Shown: positions 43,293 to 50,722 of the stretch, piece after piece | How the letters are laid out: every line of letters starts with the position of its first letter | Position numbering within the stretch: the stretch's first letter is position 1 | Source of the DNA: Fodinibacter luteus | Lineage (GTDB): Bacteria > Actinomycetota > Actinomycetes > Actinomycetales > Dermatophilaceae | DNA length: 64,000 nucleotides | Direction of reading: 5' to 3' | Assembly: GCF_039541575.1 (NCBI RefSeq) | Contig: NZ_BAABGM010000001.1 | Span: 186,001 to 250,000, forward strand | Program-made: the position numbers and the translations under genes | The notes under the pieces: generated by a model | Seen by the model: only the letters and a program-made list of their open reading frames with translations | Database searches by the model: none | What the model was told of the DNA's origin: nothing

Positions 43293-43302
43293 GACAACGA
43301 CG

Positions 43303-43348
43303 AGACCCCGTCCGACCGGCGGGCGGTGCCGCGGGTCGGACGGGGTCT
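43303..43348 (-). terminator. Strong hairpin terminator after tRNA-Ala
   Basis: AGACCCCGTCCGACC at 43303-43317 pairs perfectly with 43334-43348 around a 16-base loop, ten bases beyond the tRNA 3' end. Confidence 0.8.
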
Positions 43349-43355
43349 ACCGTCG

Positions 43356-43430
<75 letters not shown>

Positions 43431-43624
43431 GAAGTGCGGAGCAACGATAACACCAGCCCGAGACGAGCCTGAAACCGGATCGACCCTCCCCGGATGCGCC
43501 TCTCTCCCGCCCCAAGAGCCGCCCCGAAGCCGCCCCGTCCCGCCCCCCTCTCGCCGGGCCCGGGCGCACCTTGGCGACCAGCGGCAGACGGCGCCACGCG
43601 CCGACCAGGACCCGGGCCAGCACA

Positions 43625-43630
43625 TACCAT
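43625..43630 (+). promoter_or_regulatory. Leaderless -10 box (TACCAT) of the AI-2E transporter gene
   Basis: TACCAT is followed by six bases and ATG at 43637. Confidence 0.5.
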
Positions 43631-43636
43631 CGCGGC

Positions 43637-44923
43637 ATGCGACTGCGCCTGCCCCGCCCGTCCCGGACCGGTGCCGACCCCGCCGGCCTGCCCGGCTCGA
43701 TCGTGCGCGCGGACGCCGTCCACCCGCTGAGCGCCACCGACCCGCGTCGCCCCGCTCAGTGGTCAGTGCCCCTCGGGGTGCGCACCGCCAGCGAGTGGGC
43801 CTGGCGCGGGCTCGTCATCGGTGCGGCCGCGATCGCCCTGCTCTACCTCGCCGGCCTGCTCTCCGAGGTCGTCATCCCCCTCCTCGTCGCGTTGCTGCTC
43901 ACGGCCCTGCTCCAGCCGGTCTACGACCTGCTGTCCCGAGTCGTACCCCGCGGGCTGGCGGCCGGTCTGACGGTGCTCGGGACGCTGGCCGTCGTCTTCG
44001 GCCTCCTGTCCTTCGTCGGCTCGCAGCTGACCAGCCAGCTCGACGACATCACGACGAAGGTCACCGAGGGGATCGACCAGATCCGCCGCTGGCTCAACAC
44101 CACCTTCGGCGTCACCGACACCCAGCTCGAGGGCTACATCGACCAGGCCCGCGACTGGCTCAGCTCGGGCAACCTCGCCGACACGGCGACCTCGGCCGGC
44201 CTGACCGCAACGCACATCGTCGCCGGGTTCTTCCTCGCGATGTTCACTCTCTACTTCTTCCTCTACGACGGCCCGGTCGTCTGGGGCTGGGCGGTGCGCC
44301 TGTTCCCCCGCGGCGCCCGCGAGAAGGTCCACTCCTCCGGCCTCATCGCCTGGGCCCAGCTGTCCGCGTTCACGCGAGCGACCCTGCTCGTCGCCGCCGT
44401 CGACGCCATCGGCATCGGCGTGGGCGCCGCGATCCTCGGTGTGCCGTTTGCGGCGGGCATCGCCCTCATCGTGTTCTTCGGCGCGTTCATCCCGGTCGTC
44501 GGTGCCGCGATCTCCGGAACGGTGGCGGTGCTCCTCGCACTCGTCGCCCTCGGCCCGATCCAGGCGCTCATCATGCTCGGCATCGTCATCGGCGTGCAGC
44601 AGATCGAGAGCCACCTGCTCCAGCCGCTGCTCGTCGGCCGGGCCATGCGGATCCACCCGCTCGCGGTGATCCTCGCCATCGCCGCCGGCATCGTGCTCGC
44701 CGGCATCATCGGTGGCCTCATCGCGGTTCCCACCGTCGCCGTGCTCAACGCCGTGGGCCACCACCTGCTCGACGGTCCGGAGGCCGACGACGACGTCCCG
44801 CCGGGCAAGGGGCAGACACCGGACGAGGTGCTCGGCCCCGATGCCAGGGACCGCGCGGAGGCCGACGCACAGGACCTCGCAGACCGCGCCGAGCAGGGGG
44901 CCCGCGAGCAGGCACCGGACTGA
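43637..44923 (+). CDS. AI-2E family transporter (PerM-like)
   Basis: A 428-residue polytopic membrane protein of the AI-2E/PerM/TqsA family, proposed exporters of small molecules. About eight hydrophobic segments are seen, with the pair VVIPLLVALLLTALLQPVYD early. The conserved QQIESHLLQPLLVGRAMRIHPL sits between the last segments, near residue 325, followed by GLIAVPTVAVLN. The C-terminal ~45 residues are acidic and charged (EADAQDLADRAEQGARE). The substrate cannot be inferred. It converges on the glpR-like gene across a tandem-repeat spacer. Confidence 0.88.
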   Translation: MRLRLPRPSRTGADPAGLPGSIVRADAVHPLSATDPRRPAQWSVPLGVRTASEWAWRGLVIGAAAIALLYLAGLLSEVVIPLLVALLLTALLQPVYDLLSRVVPRGLAAGLTVLGTLAVVFGLLSFVGSQLTSQLDDITTKVTEGIDQIRRWLNTTFGVTDTQLEGYIDQARDWLSSGNLADTATSAGLTATHIVAGFFLAMFTLYFFLYDGPVVWGWAVRLFPRGAREKVHSSGLIAWAQLSAFTRATLLVAAVDAIGIGVGAAILGVPFAAGIALIVFFGAFIPVVGAAISGTVAVLLALVALGPIQALIMLGIVIGVQQIESHLLQPLLVGRAMRIHPLAVILAIAAGIVLAGIIGGLIAVPTVAVLNAVGHHLLDGPEADDDVPPGKGQTPDEVLGPDARDRAEADAQDLADRAEQGAREQAPD

Positions 44924-44953
44924 GGGGGCCCGCTCCGGGGACGCCAGGTCGCG

Positions 44954-45013
44954 GCCCGAGCGGCCTGTACCGGGCCCGAGCGACCCGTACCGGGCCCGAG
45001 CGACCCTCCCCGG
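44954..45013. repeat. Three tandem 20-bp repeats
   Basis: GCCCGAGCGACCCGTACCGG-type units start at 44954, 44974 and 44994. They fill the spacer between the convergent AI-2E transporter and glpR-like genes. Confidence 0.85.
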
Positions 45014-45018
45014 GGAAC

Positions 45019-46227
45019 TCAGGCCCCGGCTACCCGGCGCTCGTCGTAGGCGGCGTCCTCGCTGTCGGCGACGCGCTCGACGGGGACCGGGTCGGGCGTG
45101 ACGGCGGCCGGTGCCACCTCACGCGGGGCGGCCTTGGCCTTCATCGTGTACGTCGGCCGCGGGACCGGCACGGGGTCCCAGGTGAGCGGCAGGTCGTCCT
45201 CGTCGAGGATCGGCACCATGACCTCGGCGGCGGGCTCGGCCGGCGGGGCAGGCTCCGCGCCCGAACCGGCCACGACTGGACCGGCGGGCAGGCCGCTGGA
45301 TGCCGTCGCCTCGCTCGCGTGCCCCGTCGCCACCGCGCCGGTCGTGGAGCCGGTCGCCCCAGCGCTGGCCGGGACGGGGCCGCCCCGTGCCTCGTCGGCG
45401 CCGGCGCCGTCAGCGGCGGTGGCGTGGCCGGACGCGGTGACGCCGACGACGGCACGCCCGGACACGGCATCCGCCGCACTGGACGCGCCGGTCGCCTGCG
45501 GCCGGCCCGGTGCGGCCCGCCGCGCGGTGCCCTCCGTGGACGGTCGCGCGACGACCGGGGCGGAGGTGCGGCGCCGCTCGAGCTCGGCGAGCCGGCGGCG
45601 GTGGGCCCGGGCCGTCGCCTGCTCGGCGCGCACGCCGGAGCGCAGGTAGACCATCGTCGCCGCGACGGCTCCGACCGCCGGGGCCAGGGCCCAGACGGGG
45701 AGGAACGCCAGCACGACGAGCGGGACGATGACGAGCAGCTCGGCGAGCGAGGCGAGCACGAGGAGACCCCGGACCCGGCGGCTCGGGCGCAGCCGGGGGC
45801 GGGCGGGCGGGACCCGGTCGGTCCGCCCGGGCCGCACCGGGCCGGAGCCGGTGGCCGGACGGGTGCCGCCCGCCGGACGCGCCGGCCTCGGGGTCGAGCC
45901 GCCGTCACCGTCGCCGCCGCCGCCGGTGTCGGCCACGCGCGACGTGACGGTGAGGGGGCCGGTGGGCTCGGCAGCCACGGCACGCTTGACGAGCACCTGG
46001 GGTCGCGCGCTGCGGGCGGGGTGCACGGCATACGACCGGGGGGCGGGCTCGGACAGGTCGGTGGCGGGCAGCGCGTCACGCCGTTCGAGGACGCGCATCG
46101 CCTCCGTGAACTGCTCGACGGAGCGCGCCGTGGCGAGGTGGTCGCGGCGGCGGACCCAGTACTGCGCGAAGTAGGCAGCCCAGATCCCGAGGAGGACGAT
46201 GAAGATCAGGCTCGACGGGGACCGCAC
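45019..46227 (-). CDS. GlpR/SepX-like divisome membrane protein
   Basis: A 402-residue protein. The N-terminus PSSLIFIVLLGIWAAYFAQ, followed by YWVRRRD and a VEQF block, matches the start of the actinobacterial SepX/GlpR family. A second membrane pair is at about residues 170-215 (LLVLASLAELLVIVPLVVLA, then WALAPAVGAVAATMVYL). The rest is a long disordered Ala/Pro/Thr-rich tail. GlpR is the membrane receptor of the gephyrin-like protein Glp in corynebacterial division, and its gene lies beside glp and galU, as here. GTG at 46227 follows TACCGT at 46240-46235. The middle and tail are poorly conserved, so the call rests on the N-terminus and location. Confidence 0.72.
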   Translation of the reverse strand: MRSPSSLIFIVLLGIWAAYFAQYWVRRRDHLATARSVEQFTEAMRVLERRDALPATDLSEPAPRSYAVHPARSARPQVLVKRAVAAEPTGPLTVTSRVADTGGGGDGDGGSTPRPARPAGGTRPATGSGPVRPGRTDRVPPARPRLRPSRRVRGLLVLASLAELLVIVPLVVLAFLPVWALAPAVGAVAATMVYLRSGVRAEQATARAHRRRLAELERRRTSAPVVARPSTEGTARRAAPGRPQATGASSAADAVSGRAVVGVTASGHATAADGAGADEARGGPVPASAGATGSTTGAVATGHASEATASSGLPAGPVVAGSGAEPAPPAEPAAEVMVPILDEDDLPLTWDPVPVPRPTYTMKAKAAPREVAPAAVTPDPVPVERVADSEDAAYDERRVAGA

Positions 46228-46229
46228 GA

Positions 46230-47021
46230 CTAGAACGGTAGGTGCGCTCCCCCGCCAGGGGCCGGACCCCCTTCGGTGTGTCGCGCAAGTGACTGCTGTG
46301 ACGACTGTGTCGCATGGGTGCCGGGGCCGGTGGCGGGGTCTCCGGCGAGCCTGGCCAGCCGCTCCATGAAGGTCTCGCCCGCGAGGTCCTCGGTCGTCAG
46401 GGCGAACGACACGTGGTCGCGCCACTCGCCCGCGATGTGGAGGTAGTGCGGTCGCAGGCCCTCCTCGCGAAATCCCAGCTTGCGGACGACGGCCAGGCTC
46501 GCGGTGTTCTCCGGGCGGATGTTCACCTCGACGCGGTGCAGCCCGAGCGTGCCGACGACGTGGTCGCCCGCGAGCGCCAGGGCTGTCGGGATGACCATCC
46601 GGCCGGCGACGGACCGGCTCACCCAGTAGCCGACGAAGCACGAGCGGAACGACCCGAGCACGATCGAGCCGACCGACAGCTGCCCGACGAGGCGGCCGTC
46701 CACCTCGACGGCGAACGGCAGCGCCCGACCGGCCCGCGCGTCGGCGTCGTACTGCGCGACGAGCTCGGCGAACCCGCGGGCCGGCGCGTCCGGGTCGGGC
46801 GAGGTCGCGTCCCACGGCTCGAGCCAGGCGGCGTTGGCGCGACGCACCGACGCGAAGGCCGGCCCGTCCTCGAGGCGCAGCGGCCGCAGCGTGACCTCGG
46901 TGCCGAGCGGTGTCCGCCCGACGAGGCGCACCGGCCACCTGGCAGCCGGCGCCGAGGTGGCGCCGGCACGACGCCTCGCCCCGGCGAGGCCGGTCGACGT
47001 GCGGCGGACCCGACCCCACAT
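46230..47021 (-). CDS. GNAT N-acetyltransferase, RimJ-like
   Basis: A 263-residue acetyltransferase of the RimJ/RimL branch, which acetylates protein N-termini or small amines with acetyl-CoA. Motifs include VTLRPLRLEDGPAFASVR, VGQLSVGSIVLGSFRSCFVGYWV and LGLHRVEVNIRPENTASLAVVRKLGFREEG, with the CoA-binding turn at its centre. The N-terminal ~35 residues are Arg/Ala-rich, and the last ~30 are disordered. Its ATG overlaps the upstream mog/moaB-like stop by one base. In mycobacteria the same position beside glp is held by Rv0995. The TAG stop is two bases ahead of the glpR-like GTG. Confidence 0.85.
   Translation of the reverse strand: MWGRVRRTSTGLAGARRRAGATSAPAARWPVRLVGRTPLGTEVTLRPLRLEDGPAFASVRRANAAWLEPWDATSPDPDAPARGFAELVAQYDADARAGRALPFAVEVDGRLVGQLSVGSIVLGSFRSCFVGYWVSRSVAGRMVIPTALALAGDHVVGTLGLHRVEVNIRPENTASLAVVRKLGFREEGLRPHYLHIAGEWRDHVSFALTTEDLAGETFMERLARLAGDPATGPGTHATQSSQQSLARHTEGGPAPGGGAHLPF
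46235..46240 (-). promoter_or_regulatory. Leaderless -10 box (TACCGT) of the glpR-like gene
   Basis: On the minus strand TACCGT is followed by seven bases and GTG at 46227. It lies inside the end of the rimJ-like gene, so glpR may also be transcribed on its own. Confidence 0.4.
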
Positions 47022-47617
47022 CAGTGGTCGCCGCCCCCGGCCTGGCTGAGGGCGTGGGGCAGCACCTCGGCGAGCACGGAGAGCGCGTCGCGCACGCCGC
47101 CGGTGGACCCGGGCAGGTTGAGCACGAGCGTCGCACCCGCGAGCCCGGCGAGGCCACGGGACAGCACGGCCGTCGGGATGCCGTTCGCGACCCCGCGCGC
47201 CCGGATCGCCTCGGCGAGCCCGGGCACCTCCTTGTCGAGGAGCGGCCGGGTGGCCTCGGGCGTGCCGTCGGTCGGCGTCAGTCCGGTGCCGCCGGTCGTC
47301 ACGAGGAGGTGGGGCCCGGTCTCGAGTGCGGCGGCGAGGGCCTCGGCGACGGCGGGGCCGTCCGGGACGACGGTCGCCTCCGGGACGTCGGCTCCCCAAG
47401 CGCGCAGGGTCTCGACGAGCAGCGCGCCGCCGCGGTCGGGGTAGACCCCGGCCGCGGCACGGGTCGAGCACGTGACGACGACGGCGCGCGTGCCCGCCAG
47501 CGGCATGCCCGCCCGCGGCGTACCCTCCAGCGGCGTGGCCTCCCGCGGCGAACCCCCCAGCGGCGAACCCCCCAGCGGCGAGCCCGGCGGGGCCCCGTCC
47601 CCGGCACCACCGCTCAT
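47021..47617 (-). CDS. MogA/MoaB family molybdenum cofactor protein
   Basis: A 198-residue protein with the MoCF-binding fold that adenylylates molybdopterin. Motifs: RAVVVTCSTRAAAGVYPDRGG, LLVTTGGTGLTPTDGTPEAT, and NLPGSTGGVRDALSVL. The first ~40 residues are a Gly/Pro/Ser repeat region, made by 15-bp tandem repeats (about 47530-47585), that is absent from usual family members. M1 is kept as the start because GGAGG lies seven bases upstream. An internal ATG at residue 38 would give a normal-sized protein. The ATG overlaps the moaC stop by four bases. Confidence 0.85.
   Translation of the reverse strand: MSGGAGDGAPPGSPLGGSPLGGSPREATPLEGTPRAGMPLAGTRAVVVTCSTRAAAGVYPDRGGALLVETLRAWGADVPEATVVPDGPAVAEALAAALETGPHLLVTTGGTGLTPTDGTPEATRPLLDKEVPGLAEAIRARGVANGIPTAVLSRGLAGLAGATLVLNLPGSTGGVRDALSVLAEVLPHALSQAGGGDH
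47528..47587 (-). repeat. 15-bp tandem repeats encoding the Gly/Ser/Pro N-terminus
   Basis: Units like CCAGCGGCGAACCCC recur at 15-bp steps, giving the repeated GSPLG pattern in the mog/moaB-like protein. Confidence 0.7.
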
Positions 47618-48105
47618 GCCGGCTCCTCCCAGTCGCCCGAGCGACCGCCCGACTTCGCCGTGACCCGGATGTCGGTGATGCGGGCGTGCCTGTCGACCGC
47701 CTTGACCATGTCGACGAGGGCGAGGGCCGCGACCGAGACCGCGGTGAGCGCCTCCATCTCGATGCCGGTGCGGTCGGCGGTGCGCACGACCGCGCGGATC
47801 TCGACCCCGTCGTCGACGACGTCGAGGTCGACCTCGACCGCGTGCACCGCGACGGGGTGGGCGAGCGGGATGAGGTCGGGCGTGCGCTTGACGGCCTGGA
47901 TGCCGGCGACGCGGGCCACCCCGAGGGCGTCGCCCTTCGGCACGACGCCGCCGCGCAGGGCGGCCACGGCCGCCGGCGACAGGAGCACCCGGCCGGCGGC
48001 GGCGGCCCTGCGGGCGGTGACCGCCTTGGCGGAGACGTCGACCATGTGTGCCGTGCCGTCGGCTCGCACGTGGGTCAGCCCCGGGGGCGGGAGGTCAGCG
48101 GCCAC
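47614..48105 (-). CDS. moaC: Cyclic pyranopterin monophosphate synthase
   Basis: A 163-residue enzyme of the second step of molybdenum-cofactor synthesis. The family core is intact: MVDVSAKAVTARRAAAAG, then KRTPDLIPLAHPVAVHAVEV (normally LIPLCHP), then GIEMEALTAVSVAALALVDM with the catalytic lysine in MVKAVD, and finally SGGRSGDW. GTG at 48105 lies within the 3' end of glp (11-base overlap), with AGGA eight bases upstream. It is in a tight operon: glp-moaC-mog-rimJ. Confidence 0.93.
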   Translation of the reverse strand: MAADLPPPGLTHVRADGTAHMVDVSAKAVTARRAAAAGRVLLSPAAVAALRGGVVPKGDALGVARVAGIQAVKRTPDLIPLAHPVAVHAVEVDLDVVDDGVEIRAVVRTADRTGIEMEALTAVSVAALALVDMVKAVDRHARITDIRVTAKSGGRSGDWEEPA

Positions 48106-49318
48106 GGTCGCGATCCTGCCCGAGGAGGGGGAGGCAGCGCAGCCGGTCGCCCGGCTCGACACGCTCGACGCCGGCGGGCACGACGGCCAGCGCCGTCGCC
48201 GCGCTCAGGGCACCGAGCACGTGCGACCCCTGCCCCCCGGACGGCCGCACCCGGCCGTCGCGCTCGACGACCCGGGTCAGCTCGACCTTCCCCGGCGCGG
48301 CCGGCCACGCGACCTCGGCGACGGCGTCGAAGGCGCCGTCGGCGCCGGGGTCGAGGCCGGCGAGCCGGCGCAGCGCGGGCAGGACGAAGACGTGGAACGA
48401 CACGAACGAGCTGACCGGGTTGCCGGGCAGGGTGACCGCCGGCGTGCGCGAGGGCCCGACGACCCCGCACCCCTGCGGCATCCCCGGTCGCATGGCGACC
48501 TTGGCGAACTCCACTCCCCCGTCGGCGGCCAGCACCTCCTTGACCGTGTCGTAGACGCCCATCGAGACGCCGCCGGTCGTGAGCACGAGGTCGGGCGCGC
48601 CCGGGAGGTCGTCGAGCAGCGCCCGGACGGCTCGGGCGTCGTCGCGCAGGTGAGCCGACCCGGACACCTGCGCCCCGGCGGCCTCGACGAGCGCGCAGAG
48701 CATGACGTGGTTGGAGTCGACGATCTGCCCGTGCTCGAGCGCGGACCCGGGGGGCACGAGCTCGTCCCCGGTCGACACGACCGCCACCCGTGGGCGGGGG
48801 TGGACGACGACCCGCGGCACGTTGGCCGCCGCCGCGAGGGCGAGATGACCCGGCCCGAGGCGCGTCCCCGCCGACAGGACGGCATCCCCGGTGCGCACGT
48901 CCTCCCCGCGCCGCCGGACGGACAGGCCGGCCGACGGTGCCACGTGCAGCGCGACCCCGGTGGCGCCGCCGTCGGTCAGCTCGACGGGCACGACGGCGTC
49001 GGCGCCCTCGGGAATGGGCGCTCCCGTCATGATCCGCAGCGCCTGCCCCGGCGCCAGGACGTGGCGCGTCGTGTCGCCGGCGGCGACGTCACCTGCCACG
49101 GGGAGCACGACGGGGTGGTCGGGCCCGGCACCGGCGAGCTCTGCCGAGCGCACGGCGTAGCCGTCCATCGCCGAGTTGTCGAAGCCGGGCAGGTCGACGG
49201 CGGCGACGACGTCGGCCGCGAGCACGAGGCCGAGGGCCGACCCGACCGCCACCTCGACCGGGGCGAGGGGGGCGACGAGCGAGAGCACGGCGGCGCGATG
49301 CTCCTCGAGGGTGCGCAT
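48095..49318 (-). CDS. glp: Gephyrin-like molybdotransferase Glp / MoeA
   Basis: A 407-residue MoeA-family protein. Domain motifs are in order: LPGFDNSAMDGYAVRS, RIMTGAPIPEGADAVVPVE, RGEDVRTGDAVL, VAVVSTGDELVPPG with SNHVMLCALVE, LVLTTGGVSMGVYDTVKEVL, AMRPGMPQGCG and LPGNPVSSFVSF. The molybdenum-insertion active-site residues look intact. In actinobacteria the copy next to galU (Rv0994-type) is Glp, a divisome scaffold that binds FtsZ and the membrane protein GlpR. Here it is also in one operon with moaC and a mog/moaB gene, so it probably makes cofactor too (inference). The ATG overlaps the upstream UGPase stop by one base. Confidence 0.88.
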   Translation of the reverse strand: MRTLEEHRAAVLSLVAPLAPVEVAVGSALGLVLAADVVAAVDLPGFDNSAMDGYAVRSAELAGAGPDHPVVLPVAGDVAAGDTTRHVLAPGQALRIMTGAPIPEGADAVVPVELTDGGATGVALHVAPSAGLSVRRRGEDVRTGDAVLSAGTRLGPGHLALAAAANVPRVVVHPRPRVAVVSTGDELVPPGSALEHGQIVDSNHVMLCALVEAAGAQVSGSAHLRDDARAVRALLDDLPGAPDLVLTTGGVSMGVYDTVKEVLAADGGVEFAKVAMRPGMPQGCGVVGPSRTPAVTLPGNPVSSFVSFHVFVLPALRRLAGLDPGADGAFDAVAEVAWPAAPGKVELTRVVERDGRVRPSGGQGSHVLGALSAATALAVVPAGVERVEPGDRLRCLPLLGQDRDRGR

Positions 49319-50700
49319 CAGACCTCCCCCGCGAGGTGCGCCCCGTCGGGGATGGTGCGCACGCCGCCGGTGACGCGGACGTCCCCGGTGCACACGACGC
49401 CGGCGCCGAACGTCGCGTCCGCCTCGACGCGCAGGCTCGAGCAACCGCGGATCGAGGGGACCCCGCGTGGGAAGCGCGCCTCGAAGGCGTCGACGAGCCG
49501 GTACGGCGCCCCGAGGTCGACGAACGGCTCCTCGTGCTCGATCGTCGACTCGACGAGCGCGTCGTCGGTGAGCCGGTAGATGTCGGAGCGGATGAGGAGC
49601 AGCTCGTTCGTCGTCTTGACGGGTCGGAACCTCGTGCGGTCGACCGCGAGGGCGCGCGAGCCGTCGAAGACCTCGACGGCGGCACCCATCGCCGACTCGA
49701 CCTGGATGACGGGGGTGCTGTCCGGGCGGGTGGGGTCGACCGTCTTGCGGTTGACGATGATCGGCAGACCGAGGATGCCGTCGCGCTCGGCGAGGCGCTC
49801 GGCGAGCACGTCGAGGTCGACCCAGAGGTTGTTCGCGTGGAACCACGGGTGCCGGTCGGTGTCCTGGAAGAAGACGTCCTCCCCCTCGGCCACCATGGCG
49901 CTGTCCCGCAGCACGAGGCGCCCGTCGGACCGGCGCACCGCGAGGTGGCCGCCCTTGCGGTCGTTGCGGGTCCGGGCACAGACCTCGGTGACGTAGGGGA
50001 TACCCTCGCGCTCCATCCACGCGGGCACGGCGCCCTCGCACGTCGCCCCGAGGTTGTCGGCGTTGGACAGGAACGCGTGCCGGTAGCCGCGCTCGCGCAG
50101 CGCGTCGAGCAGGCCCGAGGTCTGCAGCGCGACGTAGACGTCGCCGTGGCCCGGCGGGCACCACTCGAGCTCGGGGTCGTCCGGCCACTCCACCGGCGCG
50201 AGGTCGTCGGCCCGCAGCTTGGGCTCCATCGTCTGGAGGAAGTCGAGCGGCATGCCGTCGACGGCCAGGCCCGGGTGCCGGCCGAGGATCTCGAGCGACT
50301 CGTCGCGGGTGCGGAAGGAGTTCATGAGGAGCAGCGGGGTCGCCACGCCGTGCCGTCGGCGGAGCGCGAGCACCTGCCGGGCGATGATGTCGAGGAAGGT
50401 GAGCCCGTCGCGCACGACGAGGGCGGACTTCGCCCCCCGGACCCCCATGCTCGTGCCGAGCCCCCCGTTGAGCTTGATGACGACGGTGCGGCCCAGAGCC
50501 GCCGCGACGGCCGCGTCGTCGGGGCGGACGTCGTCGAGGTGCGGCACGTCGGTGAGCGGCTCGATGGTGTGCTCGGGGATCGTCCCGGTCGCGTCGGAGC
50601 GCAGCTCGGCGTGGAAGCGGCTGAAGACGGCCACCGCGAGGTCGGGGACCCCGGCGTGCCGCATCTTCTCCGTCGCCGCCCGCAGCCCGTCGGTCGTCAT
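49318..50700 (-). CDS. UTP-glucose-1-phosphate uridylyltransferase, eukaryotic UGPase type
   Basis: A 460-residue enzyme making UDP-glucose. It belongs to the UDPGP family, not the ~300-residue bacterial GalU. The nucleotide loop VVIKLNGGLGTSMGVRGAKS is typical of eukaryotic UGPases, followed by LLLMNSFRTRDES, WCPPGHGDVY, FLSNADNLGA, and HANNLWVDL. The C-terminal ~70 residues form a short beta-helix (FGAGVVCTGDVRVTGG). UDP-glucose feeds cell-wall and surface glycans. ATG at 50700 has a leaderless promoter overlapping that of the divergent cyclo-ligase gene. It heads the operon UGPase-glp-moaC-mog-rimJ. Confidence 0.9.
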   Translation of the reverse strand: MTTDGLRAATEKMRHAGVPDLAVAVFSRFHAELRSDATGTIPEHTIEPLTDVPHLDDVRPDDAAVAAALGRTVVIKLNGGLGTSMGVRGAKSALVVRDGLTFLDIIARQVLALRRRHGVATPLLLMNSFRTRDESLEILGRHPGLAVDGMPLDFLQTMEPKLRADDLAPVEWPDDPELEWCPPGHGDVYVALQTSGLLDALRERGYRHAFLSNADNLGATCEGAVPAWMEREGIPYVTEVCARTRNDRKGGHLAVRRSDGRLVLRDSAMVAEGEDVFFQDTDRHPWFHANNLWVDLDVLAERLAERDGILGLPIIVNRKTVDPTRPDSTPVIQVESAMGAAVEVFDGSRALAVDRTRFRPVKTTNELLLIRSDIYRLTDDALVESTIEHEEPFVDLGAPYRLVDAFEARFPRGVPSIRGCSSLRVEADATFGAGVVCTGDVRVTGGVRTIPDGAHLAGEV

Positions 50701-50706
50701 GCGGCA

Positions 50707-50712
50707 ACCCTA
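50707..50712 (-). promoter_or_regulatory. Leaderless -10 box (TAGGGT) of the UGPase-glp operon
   Basis: On the minus strand TAGGGT is followed by six bases and ATG at 50700. It shares two bases with the opposing -10 box at 50711-50716. Confidence 0.55.
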
Positions 50713-50716
50713 CGAT
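50711..50716 (+). promoter_or_regulatory. Leaderless -10 box (TACGAT) of the cyclo-ligase gene
   Basis: TACGAT is followed by six bases and ATG at 50723. The two opposing start codons are only 22 bp apart. Confidence 0.55.
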
Positions 50717-50722
50717 GCCGCC

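Larger units (their letters stand above)
42535..43302. other. Repeat-rich stretch without a convincing gene
   Basis: These ~770 bp between the HNH gene and the tRNA-Ala terminator hold a 50-bp near-perfect palindrome, two 24-bp direct repeats and a run of 18-bp repeats. Several frames stay open, but they are low-complexity Arg/Ala/Pro readings with no start signal or family motif. I see nothing convincing as a protein here. Confidence 0.6.

Noticed and set aside
48106..48162. Upstream start for moaC at 48162
   Set aside because: It would add 19 residues inside glp with no family match; GTG at 48105 has AGGA and gives the normal length.
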